Source: Henricia sp. BOLD:AAB3569 | Lineage: Eukaryota > Echinodermata > Asteroidea > Spinulosida > Echinasteridae | Direction: 5' to 3' | Assembly: GCA_037783545.1 (NCBI GenBank) | Contig: JBBELK010000015.1 | Coordinates: 992,001-1,056,000, forward strand | DNA length: 64,000 bases | Shown here: positions 37,023 through 48,405 of the stretch, in pieces | Position numbering within the stretch: the stretch's first letter is position 1 | How the letters are laid out: the number at the start of each line of letters is the position of its first letter | Translations under genes and position numbers: made by a program | The notes under the pieces: generated by a model | The model's database searches: none | The model's input: only the letters and a program-made list of their open reading frames with translations | Told to the model about the DNA's origin: nothing

Positions 37023-38785
37023 AGTAAGTGCTATATACATTGTTATTGTAAAATTGGTAAATTTTTGCCAATATTTATGGTATATTAGTACATTACACAT
37101 TACAAATTAAGTGTCAGTAATCTGTACATTGTTACATCGACTTCTCAGTTGATCACGTGACAGCAGTAGGGCCTAAATTTGAAAATAAGTGCGCGTGCAC
37201 GCTCATTTTTTTTCCGAAGCCATCTTCAGTCAACTTTCTTCTGAAATACAGTCACCATCTTTTTATAAGCGGAATTTAGTCACGGTACCGTTCAATCGCC
37301 GAGTGGTTTTCCTTAACTTTGAGGTCATTGCAAATGATATATATACAATGGGCCTGTATTTAATTTAAACAATTTCATCGGGAAATTGTAAAATCTAGAT
37401 CGAGGATTTGGCAAAATATAATTTACGAGGACGAAATCATGAACGCCAAGTGAAGGTATGATTTACAAATCGGACATCAATACTTTTTCCGAAAAATTCC
37501 TAAATAGCCATCAGTAAGTGCATATCTAAGCAGAAAAACCAAACTTTGGCAGGAAAAAAATATGATTTTACTTGGAAATACTTATACTTTTTTTCAGCCA
37601 GTTTAATTATATGTTTTGTACACGAGGCGTCAAGTGATGTCCGACTTGTAAATTATTTCCATAAAGGTATATTAAAACAGAATTTAGGCTTACCTTATCC
37701 AAAATGTCTTTGTGTTAGCATGGGCCACTCCATGTCCGACTGTTCATGTTGGGGTGTAAATACTATCCGCGATGAAAACTGCATGCACAGGCGATTTCTC
37801 ACCGATTTGTGAGCAAAGACGAGCCACATAATCTGCCCAGCCGCTTCAATACACATTCCTCGATATCCCGCCACTATAATGTTAAATTCCGTGTGTGGAC
37901 ATTATTTCTAGTCTACAAAGTTCTCTGAATATCGTTGTCCACTTTATTGCCGTAGCAGTGTTCCTTCGGTACACGTTCCATTTGTGACTGATGGTCCCTC
38001 GGTACGGTTGGATGTAGTTCGTGATAAGGAAAATCAAAATGGCGGCATGGTTCCATGATCGGACGATGACGATATTGCTTGGATTCCCGCTCCATGTCAC
38101 CAAAACACACAGCTGGCCAAAATACATCACCGCTCGTGTTTTGTCCTTCCAAACGGGTTCTCGTCAATTTCGGCGTGTAAGCTCAGGTTTTCCAGTTTCA
38201 ACTGGCTCTTGATATCCAATCCAAAAATCCTTCACAACGTTGTAAAATATAGCTAGGTTCATTGAAATACGGGAATACAATGAGTCTGCATACTGCAAAA
38301 CTACACTATTTCACGCTCGTTTGTTTTTAGACATACCAAAGTCCGAGTGACTGTGGTCGTCCCACAAAATAACAGACATTTCCACAGTTGAAGACAGGAA
38401 ATTTCCAGAAAAGTCAGAATAATTGTTGTAGTTGCATCACTTTTCTCCAGTCGGTTGTCGATATGACTGTATAATGTTGCATATAAATACCACAAAAACA
38501 GAGCCTTTTACACCTCGGACAATAATTGCTATATACAATAGTTATGGCGAAACTATTTGCTATTCGAACGGTCTGCACAAGTAGGCTACATGCAACACCT
38601 TAACAAAATAAGCATTGAGGCGTTTTCCGCGCGCGCGTTTTAAATGCAAATGTACCCATCCACCAATGAAAGTCCGAGGAGTGAACACAGCACAGGTATT
38701 TTGCATGCCACGCGCGCGCGACACTCTCTCTGGCATCCTGCTTATTACGCAATATCAGAGCTTTTGCTATTGTTGATACCAGACC

Positions 38786-38965
38786 ATATGCAGCACGATA
38801 TGTGGCAGAGGGTATCTGCCCCCCTACCATTGTTCTTCTATTGCGTCTCAAATGTCCAAGGAATTTCCAAGGAATTCCTTTCAGTTTTTATGGGGTGTTG
38901 GTGAGTTAACAAAAGGGAAGAGGTATAGAGGCGTATAGGGGTGAAGTCCCTTTGTCACATATCGG
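38786..38965. repeat. dispersed repeat, also at 54922-55125
   Basis: The copies share CCATTGTTC, a GTGTCTCAAA-like word, and an AAAGGGAAGAG...TATAGGGG...CTCTGTCACAT-type series. Ends are not defined. No coding role seen. Confidence 0.45.
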
Positions 38966-40011
38966 GAGGAGACACTGCAATACTGCTGTGTGCAGCCGTG
39001 TCCAGCAAACAACACAACCTTGCAAAGTCCGAAAAAGGAATTTCATAAATTATAGTCGGAAGGGCGAAACAACATTTGAATGGATAACTCCAACCCGAGT
39101 CGTATGTACCATACGTGTGGCGTCGTGATAGCTGCATTATCTGGCTAATGGTACGCTTTGCTAATTCCCATCATGCAGCAACCGCGCGCATACAGAATCA
39201 ATGGTTAAATTCTCTTTTATATTATGACGGTTACTGTGAAAGTTACCGTTACATAAACACATTGCAGTCGCTTCACATTGAAAATGTAGTTGGTTATTTG
39301 GAGAAAAAAAAGTATGCCTACAGGTCTTTGTGGATAAATGCACATGTACGTATATTGATTATAAATGTTGATATGATCTTGAAACATCGTAGAAAAAAAT
39401 ACCTCGGGTTTATTTCCACAACAAAATAATGATTGAGCCATTACACGGACAACTCCAAAATGTAAATTATAATGCCTTAATCCATCCTTAAAAAATAAAT
39501 TTCACTATTTTTGCACAACTTTCTTTGAGTTCTTCTAACTTTATATTTGACACAAGTTTATGAAAAGCCCCAAAAAACAAAGGAATCATTCCAAACTCTC
39601 AAGACACGATTGCATGTTTCGATTGCTTTCGTAAATCTTTCAATAAATGATCAAATAACTTTATACCGAAAGGAAAATCTATATAATGTAGGCTAACTGT
39701 CCTGTTAGAAGATTTTCCGGGCGCTCGGGTTGGCGTAGCGGTCCTTTCCTCGCCTTTCACCTCTTACATACAATAAAATACCGGGTTAAATTTCGGCGCG
39801 TGTAATTGTGGATTGGGTTTGCAGTCCCCTACTAGATCGCTCTTAAAACTGCAACTCCTTCGTCATCTCAAGTTGATAATAAAGTATAGTTAAAGGCAAA
39901 GCTAAAACCATATAGTTGATGGAATAAAGGGCCTTATAGTTGCCGAGGATGCCATACAATTTACGATTATACCAGTTTTGTTTACGTGGCGGCAGCGACA
40001 TCAAAAATTCA

Positions 40012-40170
40012 GGGGGATGTTTTCGTGAACATAACCAAAATCATGTTTCTAACGTAGTTGCGGATCCAACCAATGGTCCGCTTTGGTCGCCGACAACCGA
40101 CGTCGTTCATTGGTTGAACAAGTTTAACATCAAAAATATGTTTCTGGTTATGTTCGCGAAAACATGCCCC
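40012..40170. mobile_element. hairpin element (about 159 bp)
   Basis: GGGGATGTTTTCGTGAACAT pairs with ATGTTCGCGAAAACATGCCC, and AACCAATGG pairs with CCGACGTCGTTCATTGGTT-side sequence near the loop. No copies found elsewhere in the window. Confidence 0.6.
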
Positions 40171-40429
40171 AAAACGAGCTGCAGCTCACGTCACATGGAC
40201 GGTGTGAACCGCGCTAACGCGCTAACGTGAACGCAAAATGACGGCCGGTCATTATTGTAGAACCCATGTTTGAGTTTTGGTCACGGCAAAAGACTTTTCT
40301 CGTCACGAAAGTACCTATCTATGGCCTTTTGCTTTCGTCTGTTCTAATAATTTACCTCAAAGTAATTTTGCTGAGGAAATTTTGCGTTGGATTTGGCGCC
40401 AAACCATCTGGTATTTCACCGACTCTTGC

Positions 40430-40690
40430 AACTCGTGCTTGAAGTCTTATAACTCTTAGACAACTCGTATACAGCTCGTATCAAACTCTATTCAAACTCG
40501 TCATGGTGATACAGTTTGCTACGAGTTGTACGAGTGGCCTACGAGTTATATACGAATTGCATGAGTTTGCTCCGAGTTGCACGAGTTGGCCACTCGTGGC
40601 CGAAATGTTTAAAATTATCGCCACGAGTTGCTACGAGTTGTGCCCGAGTTACACGAATTATCCCGAATTGGCCGACGAGTTTTCCCGAAT
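40430..40690. repeat. degenerate CGAGTTG-rich array
   Basis: Variants of ACGAGTTG and ACTCGT occur many times over about 260 bp, including ACGAGTTGTACGAGTGG and CGAGTTGCACGAGTTGG. Period is irregular. Confidence 0.6.
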
Positions 40691-41010
40691 TCACCAACTC
40701 TTGAAGCCCCTGCCGCTCGCGCCCGAGATTTGTCCGTGTGTGAGAGCCTTTTTAATCGGGTCCTTCCACTAACATGTTCCATACGAGACCATTAAAAATC
40801 CATTATATCGAGCTCATTGTGACGACGCCACTCGGTCGTTCGCGCGCAAATTTATCAGGCGGGTACAACTTTCCTATACACACAAATTTTGGTAAGAAAA
40901 GCATTCCGCTCATGATACTTTTCGCTATAAAGGGACGTGAGAAAGAATGGAGAATAAAGTACTCGTTTCTTTAGTGAGAAAAACGCATTCTCCAGGTGTA
41001 ATATATGCCC

Positions 41011-41139
41011 TTAAAAAGGCACAGGCTCGTCAGCAATGCGCGCGCGCCAATTTCGTGCCACGAAGCTAAGGCATGGAGCTGCGTGTTTCGTGGGACGATT
41101 TTAGCGCGCGCGCATTGCTGACGAGCCTGTGCCTTTAAA
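41011..41139. mobile_element. hairpin family F, copy 3
   Basis: AAGGCACAGGCTCGTCAGCA and TGCTGACGAGCCTGTGCCTT are perfect arms, with alternating GCGCGCGC next to them. Confidence 0.85.
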
Positions 41140-42649
41140 GACACGATTGGAAAACTGAACAGGAACAACAGCATCACATAACTAAATAATATAAAGTTGA
41201 TAAACTGCCTTGCAGAAATTTCAGCCACACACAGCAGTAATACTTTTTCTTGTCAACTCGTGAAGTAACATTTTGGGTAACTGCAAATGATTTACCGGGG
41301 CTTTAAAGATTTCCCACACCCTCTGGATAAAAGTTGGACTCCACACGATTCAAAGCACTCCCGGGTGAGTGCATTTCTAGCTGAAGTGCGGCTGGTCATC
41401 TCGATCTCTCGTAATGAAAACGGCGGGTTCTGGGACTGAATGAGTACCGAGGTGTCATGATCTTTTCGATACTTGACTCCATAAATAAAAAGCTGGTGGG
41501 AGGCAGTAATTAGCTTCTTGGATGAGATATTCGCCATCCTTAGTACTTGAGTGGCGGCCCCAGCGGTTTCTAAAGAGACCTACACGGCCAAACCATCGAA
41601 CCGCCATCCACTTAGAGACTATTGACGCTCCGTTCAATAACAACAATAATAATCCCCGCCAAGTTTTGGGTAGAGCATTAACTACTTGTCCTTTTGGCTA
41701 AAACCAGAATGATATATGGCCGCGGCCTGACGTTAATTCGTTTGCAGATGGTGTTTGCACAGTTCTCGACATTGGCCGGGACTGGGAGGGGGTGATGCAG
41801 TTTCCATTAATATTTGCCCGCCTCGGGTCTGTTTGGTGGGCAGCAACCGTAGAGGCGGGTCGTTGACAAGCTGCCGTGTTTCAATTGCACATTGATGAAG
41901 AAAGTGACACACACGGAGCGGAGACTATCAACAACGCCCTAACATCAACGTCTCTGGAACACTCCATCACAAAGCATTCATCACCGTTACCATTATACAA
42001 AACAATGGTAAAATTATATACACGAGCCTATATATACGGCAGGGTATATTTATGGACGGAAAGTTATGCAAATATCGCAGGATCCATTCACATTAAAAAT
42101 GATTTATCTTAGTGGTACAACATTTTATTACATTTTTAGACATTCTTGCCTCCCTTTGTACCCTGAATTATTTTCAACAGGTGCAAAAGGTGCTACCTTA
42201 TAGGGCCCCGCAATAATGTACCTTTAGGGTGTTGAGCCAGGGATAAAACCCTTGCTTGAGAATTTGACTAATTTATAAAAAGTTAAAAAATTAACCTTTG
42301 TAAGAAACCCTGAAATGTTTCCCTAAGCATAGGCCTACAGATGATGACTCGTAATTAATTCTTGGAAGAATAATATTAAAAATTTGATTTTTAAAAATGA
42401 CAGTGAATAGTATACAAAGATTTCACAACCATGCACACAGTCAGTATGTAAACAACGATGGAAATCCATGCATGCGCGTTCTCTTCCTGACATCAAAACG
42501 TAAATTATCAATGTCGGTTGGTTACGTTATGATACTGTACACGAGCACACTTAATTTGCTTGGAGTAAGATTTTTCCCCACAACCTGCAGTTTTCCCCGT
42601 GGTTGTAACGTGATGAAACGTGCCTTGAAACAGTGAAACAGTGAAAGTT

Positions 42650-42807
42650 TTAAGCGGGCCTCCCACTGTGCGATTTTTGCCACGAATTTCCTACGAATTG
42701 GTACGATTACCAGTGACTGTCTATAGGCTCTACACACAATCGTACCAAATTGTAGCTAATCGTACCTAATTCGTGGCCAAAATCGCACAGTGGGAGGCCC
42801 GCTTAAG
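42650..42807. mobile_element. hairpin element (about 158 bp)
   Basis: TTAAGCGGGCCTCCCACTGT at the left pairs with ACAGTGGGAGGCCCGCTTAA at the right. GCGATTTT and AAAATCGC extend the stem. The ends are TTAA. Confidence 0.8.
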
Positions 42808-43645
42808 TCACAAATTAATTGTCGCATTACAAAGGGGGAATCGCATTCATATATCAATCTGATCTATAAAAAAATCTAAGAAAATCCGTTCTTTGAAAAA
42901 TGAAACATTTATGAAATACACGAGAATGACACTTCGTGTAAACTTACAGAAAGGAGAAGAATTCTATACTTGAATACGAAGCGAGATAACATATTCCGCA
43001 GCATTGTGCGTCCAAAGTTCAAACGAACGGTAGCTTGGCTTGAAATGTCCCGTGCTAAATGAGTCGCGACAACTCAACTCTCCCGGAACGGTGCGCCATG
43101 CTCGCATCATTACGTACCCAAACAGTAGCCTCCTTTCACCCACAATAAACGATACACACTTGATGAGTCTTTCACGAAGACGGCATTTTCTTCCGGCTCC
43201 GAGTTTCATGGCTCGGTCTTGCTTGACTTGTCCTAGTCGTAATCCGATCGCGGGTGGATGGTTAACGGTAACGTTTTAGATATTGGTTACATAGACCCCA
43301 AGACAATGGATCTTGGCTGCCGTTGTAAACTGAGGGAAACAAGCCGAAACACGGGCCATGTGTAAATTCTGCGGGGAGGAGTTGTTGTATAGCCTACCCT
43401 ATCTCTCTATTTCGTCTCACTTACTCTTTATACATTCGGGAGGGTGTTCTGTTCTCAATGGCACTTTGAATATTTATATTTTATTCGACTAAAACAGCAT
43501 GACATGTTTATGACTAAGTAATGCCATTTTCGTGCAGTTACCATAGAAACCGCGTAAATGTATAGCTCAGCGTCAGCGGATAATTCAGCCTCCCGTATTA
43601 AGCTTTTGTCATTCTTTCTTTTCTTCCACCGCCTTTGCATATCAG

Positions 43646-43751
43646 ATTGTTGCATCAGTGAGCTTCACGAGTCACGGCGATTCAAAGCCTGTGGAGACTA
43701 CACGATCTAAATGAGCAGGTGTTGAATGGTGTATGAGAGTGCTGTGACACT
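43646..43751 (+). other. 5' UTR part of the PERCC1 coding exon
   Basis: The acceptor is the tract CTTTTCTTCCACCGCCTTTG followed by CATATCAG ending at 43645. Stops occur in all frames before the ATG at 43752. Confidence 0.45.
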
Positions 43752-44675
43752 ATGGCCACAGATATGGCAGTGAATTTCGCTCATCCTAGCATGTCGACAG
43801 CTAGTTTCGGTCATGGCTTTCAGCTACATTCGCTTCATCACCACGGACAGATGGACGGCTACGATTACTACACGCAGCCTAGGAACTACCAGGATCATCT
43901 CATGGCCGAACGCGGCCCGAACGAAGACGACGACATCGACGAAGATGATATTGACGAGGATGATATTGACGAGGATGACGGCGACAATGAGTCCATGTAC
44001 ACGTCGGCAGATATGGATTCCGAAATAGCAAGTGACGATCTACTCGAACCGGAGCCGAACGTTGCCGAACAGCTCTTGGAGTTTGCCGAGGCCGTCAATC
44101 GAGACATTCAGAAGTACTTCGGCCGAACGAAAAGCACGAACGATCCCGAGTCCGTGGGGACTGTGTACCAGGACCGGTTCGCTTCTGGAAAGTCAGGGAG
44201 AGAGTTGTACTACGCAGATATACTGAGGGTGGCTCAGAATGGCGATACTGCAGATTCCTGCAGCACAGGACGAAGCCGGAAAGCGGAGCCTTCCGTTTCC
44301 CCGTCGTCATCAGTCGATACCGCCAATTTCTCCGGTAAAAAGGGACTTGGACCTTTAAAGGAGCTGTTCGATTTTGCGATTGGGGGCTGCATGGACACCA
44401 GACATAACGGTCACCGATGTGGTCATTGGCCGGAGCAGGACTCAACCCGTAAATGCTTCCACTCCTTACCGTGGCGGAAACGCGCTCTCCCGAACAGCTT
44501 CTTTGTCGAGCCTCATCCACGCGGTTCGTCCTCTGACACGGGTACAGACACTGGTGCTAGCTTCGGCTCCAATCCCTCCATAATGCCAGAGCATGAAACA
44601 CCGGACTTCAGCGACCTTGTCGCTAACTTCACCTCAGACTATGACCACCACATGCCGACAACGGCAAGTCATTGA
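43752..44675 (+). CDS. PERCC1: PERCC1 homologue
   Basis: A 307-residue ORF in a single coding exon. Blocks conserved with vertebrate PERCC1, in the same order, are: residues 104-125 (EQLLEFAEAVN, DIQKYFGR), 150-161 (RELYYADILRVA), 199-209 (LGPLKELFDFA), 245-256 (ALPNSFFVEPHP) and 283-293 (TPDFSDLVANF). An acidic tract (57-80) repeats DIDED three times, and the N-terminus is His/Tyr-rich. The human protein is somewhat shorter and Glu-rich in the same place. Mammalian PERCC1 is needed in enteroendocrine cells, and loss of its control region causes severe congenital diarrhoea (known from literature). Its biochemical activity is unknown. It lies downstream of, and on the same strand as, the CCDC154-like gene, its neighbour in human too. 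No AATAAA precedes the transposon that starts 45 bp after the stop. Confidence 0.88.
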   Translation: MATDMAVNFAHPSMSTASFGHGFQLHSLHHHGQMDGYDYYTQPRNYQDHLMAERGPNEDDDIDEDDIDEDDIDEDDGDNESMYTSADMDSEIASDDLLEPEPNVAEQLLEFAEAVNRDIQKYFGRTKSTNDPESVGTVYQDRFASGKSGRELYYADILRVAQNGDTADSCSTGRSRKAEPSVSPSSSVDTANFSGKKGLGPLKELFDFAIGGCMDTRHNGHRCGHWPEQDSTRKCFHSLPWRKRALPNSFFVEPHPRGSSSDTGTDTGASFGSNPSIMPEHETPDFSDLVANFTSDYDHHMPTTASH

Positions 44676-44811
44676 TGAAACTGATCTTCAAAAGGGGACG
44701 ATGCCAAGTTTAGAGACCTAAAAGGAGCGTGTTTAGATCACATTTATGATTTTTGACCACCCCCGCCCCCATTTTTCCCATTAGTGTTGAGCTTTTGATT
44801 ACTACGAAGAC

Positions 44812-45264
44812 CCAGAGGGGACATTTAAGTATTATGCTTTTTTAATTTTTAATACGTACGTATGTGATAATAGTACGTACGTACGTGATAATAATAAGTA
44901 CGTACGTATTATTATCACGTACGTACGTGATAACAATACGTACGTACGTGATAATACTACGTACGTACGTGATAATTTAATACGTACGTACGTGATAATT
45001 TATTACGTACGTACGTGATAATATTACGTACGTACGTATTATTATCACGTACGTACGTGATAATACTACGTACGTACTTAATATTATCACGTACGTACGT
45101 ATTAAATTATCACGTACGTACGTATTAAATTATCACGTACGTACGTGATAAATTATCACGAACAAACGTACTATTATCACGTACGTACGTATTATTATCA
45201 CGTACGTACGTATTAACAAAATAAAAAATAAAAATACTTAAATTTCCCTTCTGGGTCTTCGTAG
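44812..45264. mobile_element. inserted element made of TACGTACGTACG palindromes
   Basis: Ends CTACGAAGACCCAG and CTGGGTCTTCGTAG. Inside, from about 44857 to 45213, some fifteen blocks of ACGTACGTACG are joined by GATAAT or ATTATC in both orientations, so the whole can fold in many ways. Confidence 0.8.
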
Positions 45265-45413
45265 ATACCATATAATTTGTCACATTTTTCTCAATAATTC
45301 TGAAATTTCGCGCTTTTCAATCGATATACATGTATTTTCAAGGATATCGTAAAAAAAACCAAAGCAGTGCAGTGATTAGGCTCTACACAAACCTTTTTGC
45401 TTCCACATCCAAA

Positions 45414-45580
45414 TAGACTACTAAAGTGTGACGTCAGTTGCCATGGTAATTGGGTCTAAACATTCGCTGGTAATCTGAAACGTGCATTGGTATAGCGCAG
45501 GGAAACAGTTCACTGGTTTTAGTGTAGACCCAAAAACTATGGCAACACACAAAGGGTGACGTTTTCACTTTAGTAGTCTA
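45414..45580. mobile_element. second nested MITE (about 167 bp)
   Basis: TAGACTACTAAAGTG at the left and CACTTTAGTAGTCTA at the right. Its inner GGTAATTGGGTCTAAACATT also occurs near 9837, so a relic of the same family lies in intron 5. Confidence 0.75.
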
Positions 45581-46334
45581 TTGGAGATTGCAAATTTCCT
45601 GTTTTCTTCCCATGGATAATATTTTGGGGAGGTAATTTATATGATTGTTAGGTTAGAATCAGCCTTTTAGAAGTATGGCGGAACAAAAGGAGAGGGCACA
45701 ATTTTATTTGGGTATGAATATTTTTAACAATTGTATTTCTTTCCAAAAACCTGATTTTCATGTTGCAATTATAATACAGACAGAATTATAAATATATAAA
45801 GTGCAAAGTGAAAAATGCAGTTACATTGCATTTTATTCGATTCAATATACCCACTTCAAAGTGCACCCTCCTATTGTGTCCGCCATACTTCAAAAAGGCT
45901 AATGAATTTGTCAATGTTCGCCACTGATTACAGTGTATTTTGATTCTCAGTATATATGAATAGCTAGGACATCACGCTGCAACCAAAATGGAAACTTTTT
46001 GAAGAAATGTCCCAAAAAAGTTAAAATTGTTCACTTTGTCCATCTAACTCCAAGGCCTGCCGGCACGCTCCCATGGCCCAACCATCTCCGTTAAAAGTAG
46101 ACTTTCCATAAATTGCAATTATACACACACACACACGCTGTGATCATGTAAAAATATGTATACACCCATTTATTGCATCTTAAACTTACAGAAATGTAAA
46201 CTACATGTAGTTCTGAAGACTGGAATCACCTTTCAGGCTAATTGGAAAAAAACCCAGTAAATTCTCATTAAAACACTTTCTGATGTAAGGCTCTTTTTTG
46301 AAAGTCCAAGCTAATACTCTATTCAATGTGTATG

Positions 46335-46687
46335 AATAGACCGATCCAGAGGTATTTAAGCCCCGCCCCCGAAACTTCCACCAACCAATCACTTTGAAGG
46401 ACAATTCACCACTTGTACGGTCGCGTTCAAAATGAGGCTTTCCTGGCATACGTCATATTTTACAATGGACAAAAGTCAACGTCACAGCAACCGTCATGGT
46501 AACGATGCGAAGGAGTCATTGTTCATGCAAGGGAAGCCTCGCTGTTTTGCCAATATGGCGGTTCCGTGCAAGTGGTGAATGGTGATCAACTTGGTCTTTT
46601 GGTGGTCTTTTGGTGATCCATTGATTGTGCACACTTTGATGTTGCTAGACGCATTTTTACGTGGGCGGGGCTTACTGGATCGGTCTA
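46335..46687. mobile_element. MITE with ATAGACCGATCCAG termini (about 353 bp)
   Basis: ATAGACCGATCCAG and CTGGATCGGTCTAT are perfect inverted ends, followed inward by GCCCCGCCC and GGGCGGGGC. It interrupts an older repeat in which CAGTAAA-TCTCATT words recur on both sides (46255 and 46710). Confidence 0.75.
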
Positions 46688-46911
46688 TTGGAAAAAACAA
46701 AAACAAAACAGTAAACTCTCATTGTAACACTTCCATTGTAAAGCTCTTTCTGATATAAAGCTCCTTTTTCAAAGTTCCAGCCATTGCTCTATTCATTTTG
46801 TATGGACGGGTTATAGTAATCTCTGGATATAAGGCTCATATTGGTTCTGTCACTTGAAGAGTGCTATAACGAGAGTTTACTGTAGATGAATTTGGGGATA
46901 ACAGCTGTTAT

Positions 46912-47055
46912 ATACCGTATCAAATAGCCGCCATTTTGTGGGGCAGTTTCTTTGTTCCTTGAGGACATGCATGGTTGCACATGTTGTGCTTCCATTGTTG
47001 AACAGTTTAAGTAACAAAAGGTGCCCCACAAAATGGCGGCTATTCGATACGGTCT
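46912..47055. mobile_element. MITE family A, copy 4
   Basis: Complete copy of about 144 bp with ACCGTATCAAATAGCCGCC and GGCGGCTATTCGATACGGT ends. Confidence 0.75.
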
Positions 47056-48405
47056 ATACTCAAAATACCAACATGTTTAAGGGTACTTTAAGGCCAATAA
47101 AAAGAACTATGTTGAGCGTTAGCGTCACTTTTAACCCTGCGTTATTTTTTTTTTTTTTTAGAAACAATGTACTTAGACACGCACAGTCTTGTCAAGCTAC
47201 TGTTGACAGCAGTCGGGGCTCGTACTTCACGACGACATCAACGTTGCCATCTTTTCCCAGTACTTTTGGCCACAATGCCCCTGAATTTTCAGCAGTAAAT
47301 ACTGTTGGCTTCATATCAACTTGACTTTATTGCTTGGAATCCACTTTAAAAAATTTAAAAAAGTTTTTAAAAAGCCGCGTCACCGCATTATTTTGGAAAA
47401 CTTAAACTTACGCTAAACATACATAGTTTGGGTGTTTTTTTTGCCTAATGTTCAAAGATGCTAGAAAAGGCAAGAAAAAAGTTGTTCCTTGTCTAGTTCC
47501 CTAACCCTACTCAAAATGAAACAATAAATAGATATACATTACACTGTGGGATTGTCAAATCATGGAATGAATACCCACTGGTTGGAAGTTGGATGTTTAC
47601 CAAATTGTGGAAAAATCAACTGAATACTGTAATTGTAGGCAGTAATGGAAACATTACGCGTTTCTAAAAATCGATAAAAAGACAATACTTCCTTGTGGAC
47701 GGTAGATTCACCATGCGCAAGCACAGCGGGTAGATTCACCATGCGTAAGCACAGCGGGCAATACTTTGGCACTCGCGCAAAATTTTGAAATCAGAGGATC
47801 GAATATTCAAGTTTATGAGTTTTTGTTCTTTATGACGCTCTTGCTACCAACATTTTCGGCAATGTTTTTATTTACTCCGCAGTTTTTCAAATTAATAAGA
47901 GGGATGCAGAATCACTAACGTAATGGCACGGAATGCCCTGTAGGATACAAATAGCAGGCAATCGCGTTACATCTGACATGCACTGTGTTTACAATCTGTG
48001 CACGTGCAGTGAAAATTGACAGCGAATGCCCAATGTTAAACAAGCAAGCGTTTTGCTTGGCCCGGTGGCTTCTTCCAGGGAATAGCACAAATATCAACAA
48101 GGGCTCGGACGTGCGAGTGCATTAAGTGGCCCTGTTGCAAGCTTAGAGGATGGAACATAACATGAAATGCAGAAAAAAACTTTTGGGCTAATAAACTGAA
48201 AATTCTTCTCGCAACGAGTTACAGAGGACTGGAATTCAAGAAAATAATAGGACAATTATTTGGGTTATTTAATGGACTTAAGAAAGCCTTCTGACCCTTT
48301 TCGCACACCAAAATGATCACACAGATCTGATGGAGATTTGTGGTATCAAGGTAAATCCTGTTACTTTAGAGTACCTTTTCACTTTTGACGAAACTTTAAG
48401 CCTCT
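47056..48405. other. intergenic DNA 3' of NUDT1
   Basis: No gene recognised. It holds a two-copy 28-bp direct repeat at about 47702-47758 (GTAGATTCACCATGCG unit) and one arm of the diverged inverted pair at 47770-48125. Confidence 0.4.
47770..48125. repeat. inverted repeat partner of 51180-51490
   Basis: CTCCGCAGTTTTTCAAATTA here matches TAATTTGAAAAACTGCGGAG near 51455. ATAGCAGGCAATCGCG and GTGTTTACAAT have reversed counterparts there as well. The pair brackets NUDT1. Diverged; ends approximate. Confidence 0.6.

Larger units (their letters stand above)
37023..43645 (+). other. candidate PERCC1 intron 1
   Basis: About 6.6 kb with no other exon recognised. It holds hairpins (40012, 41011, 42650), a CGAGTTG-rich stretch (40430-40690) and a repeat-poor block at 41280-41900 that may be regulatory. 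Confidence 0.4.
44720..45672. mobile_element. MITE family D, copy with two nested insertions
   Basis: Left end AAAAGGAGCGTGT, and the body matches 8702-9039 in three pieces (GTTGAG-TTTTGAT, TTTTCTC to CACATC, and AATTTCCT onward). The intervening stretches at 44812-45264 and 45414-45580 are absent from the intact copy. Confidence 0.75.

Noticed and set aside
44850..45220. CRISPR-like array
   Set aside because: The repeats are palindromic words in both orientations with short variable A+T joins in a eukaryotic transposon. There are no unique spacers of constant length.
47560..47772. 70-residue ORF with a CPLC motif
   Set aside because: Part of it comes from a two-copy 28-bp direct repeat, and no exon signals surround it.
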